Positions 28,170 through 37,623 of a stretch of 64,000 nucleotides of DNA are shown piece by piece. A program made the translations under genes and the position numbers. The stretch covers positions 434,001 through 498,000 of the forward strand of contig NZ_CP081864.1 in assembly GCF_019797845.1 (NCBI RefSeq). Direction: 5' to 3'. The first letter of the stretch is position 1. Every line of letters starts with the position of its first letter. The stretch is from Symbiopectobacterium purcellii. Its GTDB lineage: Bacteria; Pseudomonadota; Gammaproteobacteria; Enterobacterales; Enterobacteriaceae. Under the pieces are notes generated by a model. It saw only the letters and a list, made by a program, of their open reading frames with translations, was not told the DNA's origin and did no database searches.

Positions 28170-29447
28170 ATGCAACTCATTATGAGTCTTATTGGCATGG
28201 CTGTGTTGGTGCTGGTCGCCGTTTTGCTTTCCAGCAACCGCAAGGCTATTCGCCTGCGCACAGTGTTGGGTGCTTTCCTACTCCAGATTGGTATTGGCGC
28301 ATTGGTGCTTTATGTGCCCCTTGGCCGCAAGATACTGGCAGGGATGACTGAAGGGGTTGCTCTGATTATTGGTTACGGCAATGAAGGCGTATCGTTTATT
28401 TTTGGTGGCCTGGCTTCCGATAAGATGTATGAGCTGTTTGGTGGCGGTGGCTTTGTCTTTGCGCTGCGGGTGCTACCGATCATTGTCTTTTTCTCCTCGT
28501 TGATTGCCGTGTTGTATTACATCGGTGTGATGCAATGGGTTATTCGCCTGCTAGGCGGAGCGCTGCAAAAGCTGCTAAAAACATCGCGTACCGAATCGCT
28601 CTCGGCGACGGCAAATATCTTTGTCGGGCAGACGGAAGCACCGCTGGTGGTACGTCCCTACATTGCCACTATGACGCGTTCAGAGCTGTTTGCCGTGATG
28701 TGCGGCGGACTGGCATCCATTGCCGGGGCGGTGATGGCGGGTTATGCGCAGATGGGCGTGCCGTTGGAGTATCTGATTGCTGCCTCCTTTATGGCTGCAC
28801 CGGGTGGCTTGCTGTTTGCCAAGCTGATTGTGCCGGAAACAGAAAAAACACACGATCATGAGACTCACTCCGGTTTTGTAAGCGCCGATGATCAACCGGC
28901 CAACGTGATAGACGCAGCGGCCAGTGGTGCGGCTTCTGGGTTACAACTGGCACTCAATGTCGGTGCAATGTTGCTGGCGTTTGTGGCGCTGATTGCCTTG
29001 CTCAATGGCATCCTGGGGGGCATTGGCGGATGGTTTGATTATCCACAGCTATCGATGGAACTGATTTTAGGGTGGTTGTTCGCGCCGGTGGCTTTCCTTA
29101 TCGGGATTCCGTGGCAGGAATCGACGGTGGCGGGGGCTTTTATCGGCCAAAAACTGATTCTCAATGAGTTTGTTGCCTACCTGAACTTTAGTCAGCATCT
29201 CAAAGCGGATGATGCCGTGGCAGCCTTGGGATTACAGGTGCTCTCGGATCAATCGAAAGCCATTATTTCGTTTGCCTTGTGCGGCTTTGCCAATCTGTCA
29301 TCGATTGCGATTTTGATTGGTGGGCTCGGCAGCATGGCTCCAAACCGTCGGCAGGATATCGCGCGTTTTGGGCTGAAAGCGGTTGCGGCAGGAACGCTTT
29401 CAAACCTGATGAGTGCGACTATTGCTGGTTTCTTTCTGGCGCTTTAA
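28170..29447 (+). CDS. Concentrative nucleoside transporter (CNT family, NupX/NupC-like)
   Basis: A 425-residue inner-membrane H+ (or Na+) coupled nucleoside importer. CNT landmarks: [20 protein letters not shown] early, the [13 protein letters not shown] substrate motif and [11 protein letters not shown] near residue 335, and [15 protein letters not shown] toward the end. The sequence looks closer to E. coli NupX (YeiJ) than to NupC, so I leave the symbol open. An AAGGGAACTTCTT leader precedes the ATG. It is possibly followed by the phosphopantetheinyl transferase in one transcript, 34 bp apart. Confidence 0.9.
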   Translation: MQLIMSLIGMAVLVLVAVLLSSNRKAIRLRTVLGAFLLQIGIGALVLYVPLGRKILAGMTEGVALIIGYGNEGVSFIFGGLASDKMYELFGGGGFVFALRVLPIIVFFSSLIAVLYYIGVMQWVIRLLGGALQKLLKTSRTESLSATANIFVGQTEAPLVVRPYIATMTRSELFAVMCGGLASIAGAVMAGYAQMGVPLEYLIAASFMAAPGGLLFAKLIVPETEKTHDHETHSGFVSADDQPANVIDAAASGAASGLQLALNVGAMLLAFVALIALLNGILGGIGGWFDYPQLSMELILGWLFAPVAFLIGIPWQESTVAGAFIGQKLILNEFVAYLNFSQHLKADDAVAALGLQVLSDQSKAIISFALCGFANLSSIAILIGGLGSMAPNRRQDIARFGLKAVAAGTLSNLMSATIAGFFLAL

Positions 29448-29481
29448 AGCCTGACCCGCAGCAGGGGGAGAGTGTACGTTA

Positions 29482-30219
29482 ATGACCATCTCGGCGTTTA
29501 TCGGCAATATTGAATGGATGACGCTGCCTTTGCCCAATGGCGAGGCTGTGTATCCTGGATTCTGCGCCTATTGTCGTTTCAACCCAGAGGATTACCACGA
29601 TACGCTTTATCATCGTATTGATGTGCCCTTGTCTGCGGAGTTGGCGCGTTCGGTGCCCAAGCGCCGCGCTGAATTTCTGGCGGGGCGTTATCTGGCGCGC
29701 CATGTGCTGGAAAAACTCGGTATCAACCAGTTTACCTTGCTGAGCGGCCAGGATCGCTCGCCGGTGTGGCCTGAAAACCTCTGTGGCTCTTTGAGCCACA
29801 ATAAAGACAGCGTGCTGTGCGCTATTCACCGTCGTAGCGACGTATTCAGCGGCGTGGGTGTGGATGTGGAAACGCTGATGAGTGACGATCGGGCGGCTTC
29901 ACTCTGGCCTGGTATCGTGGGTGACGAGGAGTGCCAATGGCTGAAAGGCGTGGATATGCCGTTTTGCCAGGCGCTGACGTTGAGCTTTTCTGCCAAGGAG
30001 AGTTTGTTTAAAGCCATCTATCCTTCGGTTCAGCATTATTTCGATTTCTTGGATGCGCAAATCACCGTGCTCAACCAGGCTCAACAGATTTTCGAACTGC
30101 AGTTGCAAACTACGCTAACGCCTGAGTTTCCCACGGGACGGCGCTTCAAGGGGGTATACCGGATGATGGCAAATAAAGTCACCACCTTCCTCTGTCTTGA
30201 ACCCTCGAAGGCTGTCTGA
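29482..30219 (+). CDS. 4'-phosphopantetheinyl transferase, EntD type
   Basis: A 245-residue enzyme that attaches phosphopantetheine from CoA to carrier domains of non-ribosomal peptide or polyketide synthases. The Mg-binding motif (GVGVDVETL) and the (F/W)(S/C)xKE motif (SFSAKESLFKAIYP) are present, and the N-terminal RRAEFLAGRYLAR and SLSHNKDSVLCAI segments match the EntD subgroup. There are no carrier-domain proteins in the window, so it probably serves siderophore or toxin synthases elsewhere. It is the last gene before the AT-rich AvrE-like block. Confidence 0.88.
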   Translation: MTISAFIGNIEWMTLPLPNGEAVYPGFCAYCRFNPEDYHDTLYHRIDVPLSAELARSVPKRRAEFLAGRYLARHVLEKLGINQFTLLSGQDRSPVWPENLCGSLSHNKDSVLCAIHRRSDVFSGVGVDVETLMSDDRAASLWPGIVGDEECQWLKGVDMPFCQALTLSFSAKESLFKAIYPSVQHYFDFLDAQITVLNQAQQIFELQLQTTLTPEFPTGRRFKGVYRMMANKVTTFLCLEPSKAV

Positions 30220-30246
30220 CGAGAACTGCGATATGTAGGTGTGCAT

Positions 30247-33078
30247 TCAAAAGAAACGGTAGTTGCCGGTTATTCTCGTGGGGATTGGCGTATCGGCATA
30301 TTCAAGTGCCAGTTGTCCCAGATGCTTTTTTAACGCCATCACGTTGGTTTGCCGGAAATTCAGCAGCACATTGGTCAGTGATGATGTGGTCTGTACCATC
30401 TCGCCAACGCTGTAGAGATCGACGGTGTTCAATTGATATGTCACCTCGTGTTTAAATTTTGCAATCTGATGATGTAATTCCTTCAGCGTTTTTCTCTCTT
30501 GATGCCGATTCAGCGCATTCGGGTTGCTTTCCAGCACGTTTAATGCGTGTTTAAATTCCAGTAACCTTTTTTTGTCATTACTCTTGATGTCGTATTTTGC
30601 AACAAGACTGTGGCTCAGTTTTTTATTTAAATTATTTCTGTTTTTACTGGATGCCCGGTCGGCGAGTGCGCGCAACGTATCAGCAAACGGCTGTGGACGC
30701 GCTTCCTTGCCAAAAACATGTTTGAATGTTGTCGGCTGTGATGAGGTTGATCGAAATCTCGCCAGCACGTTGCTTTGCGATAAATTAACCGGATTATGCA
30801 ACCTACGCGTCACCTTTACATTTTCAATTTTATGCATGGGACGGATGATTTCCCCTGTTTCTGTTATGGCTGCCAACATGCTGTAAACCTTTTTAATCTG
30901 CTTATGGTGACGCCGTTTTGGCATCGACAACGTTGAGTCCGCAGTCCTGACCTGGGTATAGGCATGTTTAAAAACGCTCTTTGTGTTTATGTTGGTGCTT
31001 ATCCCGCTTTCAATAAGCGCAAGCCGATAACAGAGTGGCCCATTATCGTTGATAGTGTGAGGAGCAATAATGTATTTTTCTCCAGCAAAAAAATTGCCAG
31101 AGCCGGAAAGTAGCTTCAATGTGCTTTTTTTCGCGACCGTTGGTTGCTGTGCGGTATCTGAATATCGGGTTTCTTTCCTCTTGTTATAGGTGAATACCGA
31201 GGCTTTTACCCCAGTACCACAGGCTAGTCGCGGCAAGTTAAGGTGTACGTTGTCTGTGGGGGCTACACTCACCATTGCACGTAGTTCATTGATTTTAATA
31301 TCTAAAGAAAGTGCCGTGTTATATTCGCTGGTCTGCTTCTTATTGACGAGTATCGCGTTTTTTTCAAAAAAACTCTTTTGGTCATTCATCTTGAATGATT
31401 GATCGAAAAGTGATTCAAGCTGAGAGGGGGTTAGTTCAAATGAGAAATCCAATTCTTTGGTCTTGTGCAACGTTAAGAGTGCATTGGCCTCAAAGGGCAT
31501 AATAGAAAAAAAGTTGACCCCACCTTGGCTCAGTAATGTTGATTCAAAGCCCTGACCGGTGCCTAGCAGTAAGGTCTTGGCAATCTTTCTCTTACGCGTA
31601 AACACCAGCTTTATATTACCCGTCGTTGACCTGGTTAAAATCAGACGATGCGTTTTTGTTATTGAAAGGATGAAACTGGCAAACCAGCCGGGATGAAAAG
31701 GTATGCCACTTTGTAATATGCTGAAGAAAAGCGAAAATTCATTTTCTTTGCTTAAGGTAAGCGCATCACTTGTTTCCAGGCTTAGTAATAGCGATACTAT
31801 TTTTTTGGCGAATGTATCATCTCCAGGCATAAACGCAGGAAGATCGTTGATCAACGGAGAAAGGTCACGCTTAAGATCTTTGATGTACGTGTTCACTAAT
31901 GATGTATCTGATTGCTCCTTTTTCTCTGTTTTTTTGAGTAAATCCTTGGTTACCGATATGGCAACATTGATGCCCGGATCTGCACATTTTATGCCTTTCA
32001 GGAATTTTTCTGTCTTGCTTCTTTTCGCGTTGTTTTTCTTAAGGGCTAAACGGATAGCATCCGTTATTGGAGAGATGATGGGGATAGGTAGGGAGCTAAA
32101 GTTTCCCCACCGGGTTGATGAGAAGGGTTGCCCGCAATAGTACTTTTCATGCGTATCGCCACCTAACAATGTGTAGAGTCCTTGGGGGGGTTTATGGCTT
32201 GCTTTTTCTGTTTTGAGTAACGGGTTGGATAGGTTTTTAGGATCAATATAGAAAATCCTTACCTTATCGCGTTTAATGGCCTCTATTTGTAACATGTTTC
32301 TACAGCGCTTCACGGAAGCAATACTATATTTTGTGTTAGATAGTACTTCGATTTTATATTCCATGAGGCTGTAATCATATTTTTTGTTTCCTACTGAATA
32401 GGCACTCAGGTATAAATTGTTATTCTTAAAATAAAAATGAGTGGTGTTTCCATCATAGCCTTGAAATGAAAGATCTGTTGGTAATGGTGTATGCTGTTTC
32501 TTGTAAGTCACGTTGACGGACTTTATCGTTTCTTTTTCAGTATCGACACTGGTATTGGTGTTAAATCGAATGGAATAATAATTGTCTTTGTTTTTTTGTT
32601 TTGCAGTCAGTTCACCCGCCGCATCGAGATATAATGATTCAAACGCGATACTGTCGCTGTTTTTACTGATAGTGTAATAAGTGTAATCATTTTTTTTGCT
32701 ATTTTTTATATATAAACCAGAGAGTAAATTATGGCACTGACCTTTTATTAAGATAAGATCGCCATCTGGGTTCAACGTTACTCCCATGTCGCTAAGCAAA
32801 GGCATGCTACAGCTCCCTAAAAACACATAATCCCTAGTGTTAGTTTTATCAATGGTGCTCGGTACTAATGTAACGTCTTCATTAAGGTTGTCTGGTGCGT
32901 TGTGATAAGTATAATAATGGTTTTTCTGAGAGGTGATGGTGTGCACTGAATGATGAATAAAAGAGATATTTTTGATTAAGGCATTAGAACCTGTTGGTGA
33001 TAATTCAGGTGCTTTCATCATTGATTCCGATGCGACCGCTTGCGGTATCTTCAGTGATGAACGTTGTAATGTTGTCAT
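30247..33078 (-). CDS. Short AvrE/DspE-like protein A (probable type III effector relative)
   Basis: A 943-residue protein without signal peptide or membrane helices. Residues 420-560 track the C-terminal half of DspE/AvrE: AKKIVSLLLSLETSDALTLS, then P..PG, LTRSTTGNIKLVF, LLLGTGQGFESTLL and FELTPSQLESLF. The last 55 residues (SVGEMVQTTSSLTNVLLNFR, then ALKKHLGQLALEY) parallel the family C-terminus. The N-terminal 300 residues carry repeated short beta-strand units (YVFLGSC, GVTLNPDGDLILI), perhaps a propeller. Full AvrE/DspE proteins are about 1800 residues, so this is about half length. AvrE-family effectors are injected into plant cells and act as water/solute channels. The ATG at 33078 follows TAGGTTG. 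No HrpL box or DspF-type chaperone gene was found. Confidence 0.72.
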   Translation of the reverse strand: MTTLQRSSLKIPQAVASESMMKAPELSPTGSNALIKNISFIHHSVHTITSQKNHYYTYHNAPDNLNEDVTLVPSTIDKTNTRDYVFLGSCSMPLLSDMGVTLNPDGDLILIKGQCHNLLSGLYIKNSKKNDYTYYTISKNSDSIAFESLYLDAAGELTAKQKNKDNYYSIRFNTNTSVDTEKETIKSVNVTYKKQHTPLPTDLSFQGYDGNTTHFYFKNNNLYLSAYSVGNKKYDYSLMEYKIEVLSNTKYSIASVKRCRNMLQIEAIKRDKVRIFYIDPKNLSNPLLKTEKASHKPPQGLYTLLGGDTHEKYYCGQPFSSTRWGNFSSLPIPIISPITDAIRLALKKNNAKRSKTEKFLKGIKCADPGINVAISVTKDLLKKTEKKEQSDTSLVNTYIKDLKRDLSPLINDLPAFMPGDDTFAKKIVSLLLSLETSDALTLSKENEFSLFFSILQSGIPFHPGWFASFILSITKTHRLILTRSTTGNIKLVFTRKRKIAKTLLLGTGQGFESTLLSQGGVNFFSIMPFEANALLTLHKTKELDFSFELTPSQLESLFDQSFKMNDQKSFFEKNAILVNKKQTSEYNTALSLDIKINELRAMVSVAPTDNVHLNLPRLACGTGVKASVFTYNKRKETRYSDTAQQPTVAKKSTLKLLSGSGNFFAGEKYIIAPHTINDNGPLCYRLALIESGISTNINTKSVFKHAYTQVRTADSTLSMPKRRHHKQIKKVYSMLAAITETGEIIRPMHKIENVKVTRRLHNPVNLSQSNVLARFRSTSSQPTTFKHVFGKEARPQPFADTLRALADRASSKNRNNLNKKLSHSLVAKYDIKSNDKKRLLEFKHALNVLESNPNALNRHQERKTLKELHHQIAKFKHEVTYQLNTVDLYSVGEMVQTTSSLTNVLLNFRQTNVMALKKHLGQLALEYADTPIPTRITGNYRFF

Positions 33079-33314
33079 AATCAACCTAAGGGTTACGGAA
33101 TTTTATCCCAAGCGTCGATTAATGTAATGCATTACGAGGGTGTTTAATTTAAAAAAACCTACGCGTTCAAATGGTAAAAAAAAATTATTATAAATTAAAT
33201 GTAAAGTTAATATTTCCTTCTTATTGCTGTCACAATCAATGGTTTTCTTTCAGCGAGGGTGACGTCTTTCAAAAATAGGTTGTACCACGATAGTCAGTCA
33301 CATGCACAGCGGCC
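33079..33314. other. Spacer between the two AvrE-like genes
   Basis: 236 bp of AT-rich DNA with no GGAACC/CCAC-type hrp box on the coding strand and no clear terminator. Gene A may have its own promoter here. Confidence 0.4.
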
Positions 33315-36124
33315 TTAATCCAAAAAGTGTAGATTCGAAACTATTTTGGAAGGATGATTTGCGTTTGCCTTATTATATTCAAATGTTATATCGCCAAGAT
33401 GTTTTGTTAAAGAGATGGATTTTTTGTCATTAAAATAAAATATGAGATTGGGAATTGTTGACGAAAACTCAGAAAAATAGCCCGTGCTCATAAAATCAAT
33501 TTTATTCAGTAGATATGTTGCATTTTCTTTGAAGGATGTAACTTTATCATGCAGATTGTCTACCAATAGCTGTAGTTCCCCACTATTTAGTTGTGATGCA
33601 ATATCTTTAGTTGTTGCAATTTCTTGTTCGAGATTGTCTTTAGCACGCTTGCTTTCTTCTGTCAGTTTATAGTCTGTAATGATGTGATAACTTATTTTTT
33701 TCCCCATGCTTTTTCTTTCCTTGTCGATAAGGTCCTGTTTTGTCTTTTTAAGTGAATCAATGAAATCTTTGTGAATAAGGACGTCCTTAATTAAATTATT
33801 TTTTTTCTTAAATAAATGTGATTTTACTTTATTGTTTTTATTACATATCATTTCTAAATTTGTTAAACAACGAATGTCATGTTTTTTTTCTATTGCTATA
33901 TCCATGTCGTTGAGCGATTCAATAACATCAGATAATGTTTTTTCGGGATTGTCGAAAAAACTTCTACCACTGGTTAACTGGTGGGACTTATTGATATAAG
34001 CTTGGCGGCTTACTATGTTTTTACTGTGTGACTCTTCAACTATCGGAAGGGGTAAAAAATAATCATTATTATCAATTTGCGTTGACACTATTGGCATTAC
34101 TTTGTTTTCACGAACCAGTTTTGCATTTGGCGAAAATGCCTGTAATTCAATTTTTTTACTGTTTTTTTCGTTCGAATCAGGTGTGATATTTGTTTCGTTT
34201 GTATATTTTATTGAAAGTATATCTCCCGATAACATGATTCCGGCAATGCTTCTCGGTGCTACAATGTAATTACCTGGTTCATAACCGGTCCCCATTTGAA
34301 GCCTGAGTTCAAGTGCCCTTGCTTCAATGGATAACTTGTTAGTATATTCGTTTTTTTTGTTAATTGATATATTGTTTTCCTTTTCATCGAGAAACTGAAT
34401 TAACTCACTTTTTATACTGCTTTTTTCGATGAAACTTGAAATGTCATTTTGATCTAACTTCAATGTTAGATTTCTACTTTTATCCATTTGTGAAAATAAA
34501 ATAATATTTGACTCTATAGGTAAAATGGTAAAGTAGTCAATGTTAGATGTTTTGAGTAATGTTTTTTCTAAGCCTTGTCCCGTCCCTGCTAACAGTGCAA
34601 TGAGTGCTGTTAATCTATTATCAAAAGAACATGATACCTCGTCATCATCCATTTTAGCGAAACTGACACAATGGTTTTTCGATAGTGCCCCAACACCACC
34701 AACAAAATAGGCAGGGGCAAATGGGGTACCGCCTCTGGCTATACCACCAAAAATAGAGATGTCGTTAGACTTTATGAGAGACAGTTGATCGCCATTTTTG
34801 AGGCTTTTTAATATGTTCGGTATTGCAGTGGTGATGTCTTTATTACTTACTACGCTGTCAGGCAGTTTTTCAATGAGCGAAGTGTAATTATTTCTCATAT
34901 TGGTAATGTCGCTAGAAATTTTTCCTGTTTTTTCGGACGATCTGCACAGTGTTGAAAGATTTTTTATCGTTGATGTGGTTGCACGTATACCAGGGTCTAT
35001 AGCATGCGCCATTGTAAAAAAGGATTTTTGATAATGTTTATCATGCCAACAGCATTTCGATTTTTGTAAGTTTATTCGGAAATTATCAATCGCGTCACCG
35101 AATAAGGGAATCCATTTGCTACTAAAATTACCACAGCGCGTAGAGCTAAATGGCTGGCCTGAGTCATAATATTCATGAGGATCTGAGCCCAATGCAGAAT
35201 AGAGATTTTGTGGCGGTTTGTGAGAAAAACTCTTTGCACTAATTTTTGGCAGTTGTATTTTGTTCGGATTAAGATAGATGATTCTCTTTTTTTATTATGC
35301 ATGGTCTCCAGTTGAAGCATATTCCTTGTCTTTTTAACCGAAAGTATATTGTAACCTTTGAGGGATTTTAATTTAACGAGAGCATCATACTCTCTGTAAC
35401 TCACTGTGTTGTCTTCTCTTTTAAATTCAGATAAATACAATGAATTATTTTTGAATTCAAACATTAATGTAATTCCATCTTGCCTCTCAAGCTTAATCTC
35501 TTCAGGTATCCATTCTGGTTGCTCTGTTAAACGCAATGCGATGTTAGCGTTTGATTCCGATAAGGCGTATGTTTTATTATTCTTTTCTATATCAATAGTG
35601 TATTGCTTAGACGTGCCTTTTATTCTTCCTGTCAATTTACCGTCTTCATTAATATGTAATGCATCAAATAAGTAATCATTATTATTTGTTATGTCGTGAG
35701 CACTGTAGCAGAAGTATTTTCTGGTTCTGATGTATTTATTGTATAAACCGGGTATCAACCCTTTACGCTGGCCATTAATGAAAACAAGTCTACCCTCCGC
35801 ATCCAGCGTAACCCCCATGTCCAAAACAAATTGTGTTTCGCAACTGCCCAGATAAACATAGTCTTTGGCATTGATGGATGCGGTGTCTTTTATCACTGTC
35901 GGCACTAATTTTATATCGAGATTGACCTCTTTGGCTGCTTCAGAAAGCATTGATTCATAAGATTCTTTCGGTTGATTAATGCGACGAAAATCGAGCGCAG
36001 AGTTACGAATACGTGAAATGTCAGAATGTGATGCAGGGAAGGAATTTGACCTTTCCCTCATTTCGTGACAAAGGTTATTGTTGACTTGATCTGATAGGTT
36101 GGATTTTATCTCTGCAATCAACAT
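33315..36124 (-). pseudogene. Short AvrE/DspE-like gene B, frameshifted at an A7 run
   Basis: Two overlapping frames form one gene of about 936 codons, close to the 943 of copy A. The first (ATG 36124, AGAGG six bases before) gives the N-terminal 279 residues, including YVYLGSCETQFVLDMGVTLD; the second continues with RIIYLNPNKI, SHKPPQNLYSALG, YDSGQPFSSTR, GTGQGLEKTLL and the family C-terminus LTKHLGDITFEY. Alignment with copy A puts the shift in the homopolymer at 35287-35293 (seven T on +): one more A in the mRNA restores the frame. A WIPEE (WxxxE) motif lies at residues 205-209. As read, the product would end about 70 residues after the shift. Confidence 0.72.
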
Positions 36125-36789
36125 GCAGTGCCTCTACCGATTGAATAAGTGATTTTGATATAAAACATAATGTAATCGATAGGAGGCTCTTTATTTTTCA
36201 AGTATCGATTGTCTTTTGTATATTTTCATTTTTTGTAATATTAATATGGCGCTAGAAAGGAAATTACATAGCGATATTAAGCATAATCTGTCCATATTAT
36301 TTCTAATAGAAACTATAAGAGAAACGGCATCGTTTACTCGTAAGGTATTTCGACAGTCTGTTTGTCGACGTCGATAGAAATAGCATCGAGCGTAGACTCG
36401 CTGACGGTGATTAATACCTGTTAATCCCCAACGATTTACGTGTAATGCGTGTACGTGCTTATCCGTGTATTCACCAAGCCACAAACTCGGTTTCTCTGCG
36501 GATCGGGCATGAGGCAGAAAGTGAAAATTCAATATATGGGCGGTGGTGTAATAAATCGTAGGTGATAATCGACGGGGAACAGGTTTTTGGCTGAGCGAGT
36601 CTTGCTATCCGTTAACATGGGCAAGTCACTTCGTTCATCGAACTGAATGACCCGTAATTTGCCCCACTTTTTTCCGGATGCCTAGGGATAACTAAGAACG
36701 TATCAGGAAAGATTTTTACGCCACTCTGGTTACATTACAAACACATAGGGATTTATAGGAACGTATAGGGAGGCATAAAAAAGGAGAAG
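36125..36789. other. Non-coding DNA between the AvrE-like genes and tRNA-Phe
   Basis: 665 bp without a supported gene. A 113-codon frame at 36191-36532 (-) has no family resemblance and an ordinary composition for chance. No integrase, transposase or direct repeat of the tRNA 3' end was seen. The promoter for AvrE-like gene B should be at its left end. Confidence 0.5.
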
Positions 36790-36865
36790 TGGTGCCCGGA
36801 CTCGGAATCGAACCAAGGACACGGGGATTTTCAATCCCCTGCTCTACCGACTGAGCTATCCGGGC
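36790..36865 (-). tRNA. tRNA-Phe (anticodon GAA)
   Basis: On the minus strand, 76 nt begin GCCCGGATAGCTCAGTCGGT, with anticodon loop TTGAAAA in the stem GGGGA/TCCCC, the TTCGATTC T-loop, and an encoded CCA end at 36790-36792. It matches E. coli tRNA-Phe base for base over these blocks. Phe tRNA genes are common integration sites for islands; the AT-rich AvrE-like block lies on its 3' side. Confidence 0.97.
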
Positions 36866-36996
36866 AACGGGGCGCATTAAACCGTATTGGCCGCTTGCCG
36901 TCAACGGGTTTGTGCAGGAAAAGCATCAAAACCACGTTGATTGCCGACTTTTCAGTCAGGATGACGCATTTCTCAGCGTCGCGCCCCGGATTTCTG

Positions 36997-37578
36997 TCAG
37001 GTTAGCGCACCGTTTTTGCGGCATAACGCAAAACGCAGTACATCCTCTGCCAGGCGGCGGGCGGTTGCGATGTCATCCGCATGGTGTTTGACCATTAACC
37101 GGCTCAGGCACCCTTCGAGAATCAATTCCATCTGCTGAGCGACCATTTCTGGATCGTCCGTCTCCAACTGCGTCAGCAGTTCTCGCGTGTAGTAGAGCGA
37201 TGCCTGTTTTTGACGCTCTGCAATCTGGTGGATGGGGTGATGGGTATCAGGGTAGAAACTGCATGCGGCAATAAACAAGCAGCCGGGATAGCGTTGGTTT
37301 TGCAACGCTTCATGCAATACCTGATAGCGTGCCAGCAGCTTTTCCTCAACGGAGAGCGTTTCATCCAGTAATAGCTGGCGCCGCCAGGTATCCACCTGCT
37401 GACTATGGTGCCGCAGGCAATCATAGAGGAGTGCCTCACGATCTGGCCAGAAATCGGTCTTGGCCTCGGCAGTGATGCGGTGCTTCTCAGCCAAGGTGTC
37501 TAACGTTAAGGCGGCAACGCCCTGTTGTTCCAGTAAGATCAGCGCGTTCTCAAGTACCTCGTCCCGCTGTAGTTGCAT
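36997..37578 (-). CDS. yjdC: YjdC, TetR-family regulator
   Basis: A 193-residue TetR-type DNA-binding protein; the N-terminal helix-turn-helix covers about residues 5-50 ([20 protein letters not shown]), and the rest is the helical ligand domain with [16 protein letters not shown], very close to E. coli YjdC. It sits directly downstream of dsbD, as in E. coli (cutA-dsbD-yjdC). Its ligand and targets are not known. Confidence 0.93.
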   Translation of the reverse strand: MQLQRDEVLENALILLEQQGVAALTLDTLAEKHRITAEAKTDFWPDREALLYDCLRHHSQQVDTWRRQLLLDETLSVEEKLLARYQVLHEALQNQRYPGCLFIAACSFYPDTHHPIHQIAERQKQASLYYTRELLTQLETDDPEMVAQQMELILEGCLSRLMVKHHADDIATARRLAEDVLRFALCRKNGALT

Positions 37579-37623
37579 GATATTCCCCTTGATTCAGACT
37601 GGGGCCGCCATCGTCGCAGTGGC

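Noticed and set aside
33079..36200. HrpL-type hrp boxes upstream of the AvrE-like genes
   Set aside because: I looked on the minus strand for GGAACC-N15/16-CCAC and found no acceptable match.
36191..36532. 113-codon ORF beside tRNA-Phe
   Set aside because: No recognisable domain or good start, and a composition consistent with chance.
30220..36865. Direct repeat of the tRNA-Phe 3' end marking an island boundary
   Set aside because: No copy of the tRNA 3' segment was seen at the left side of the AT-rich block.
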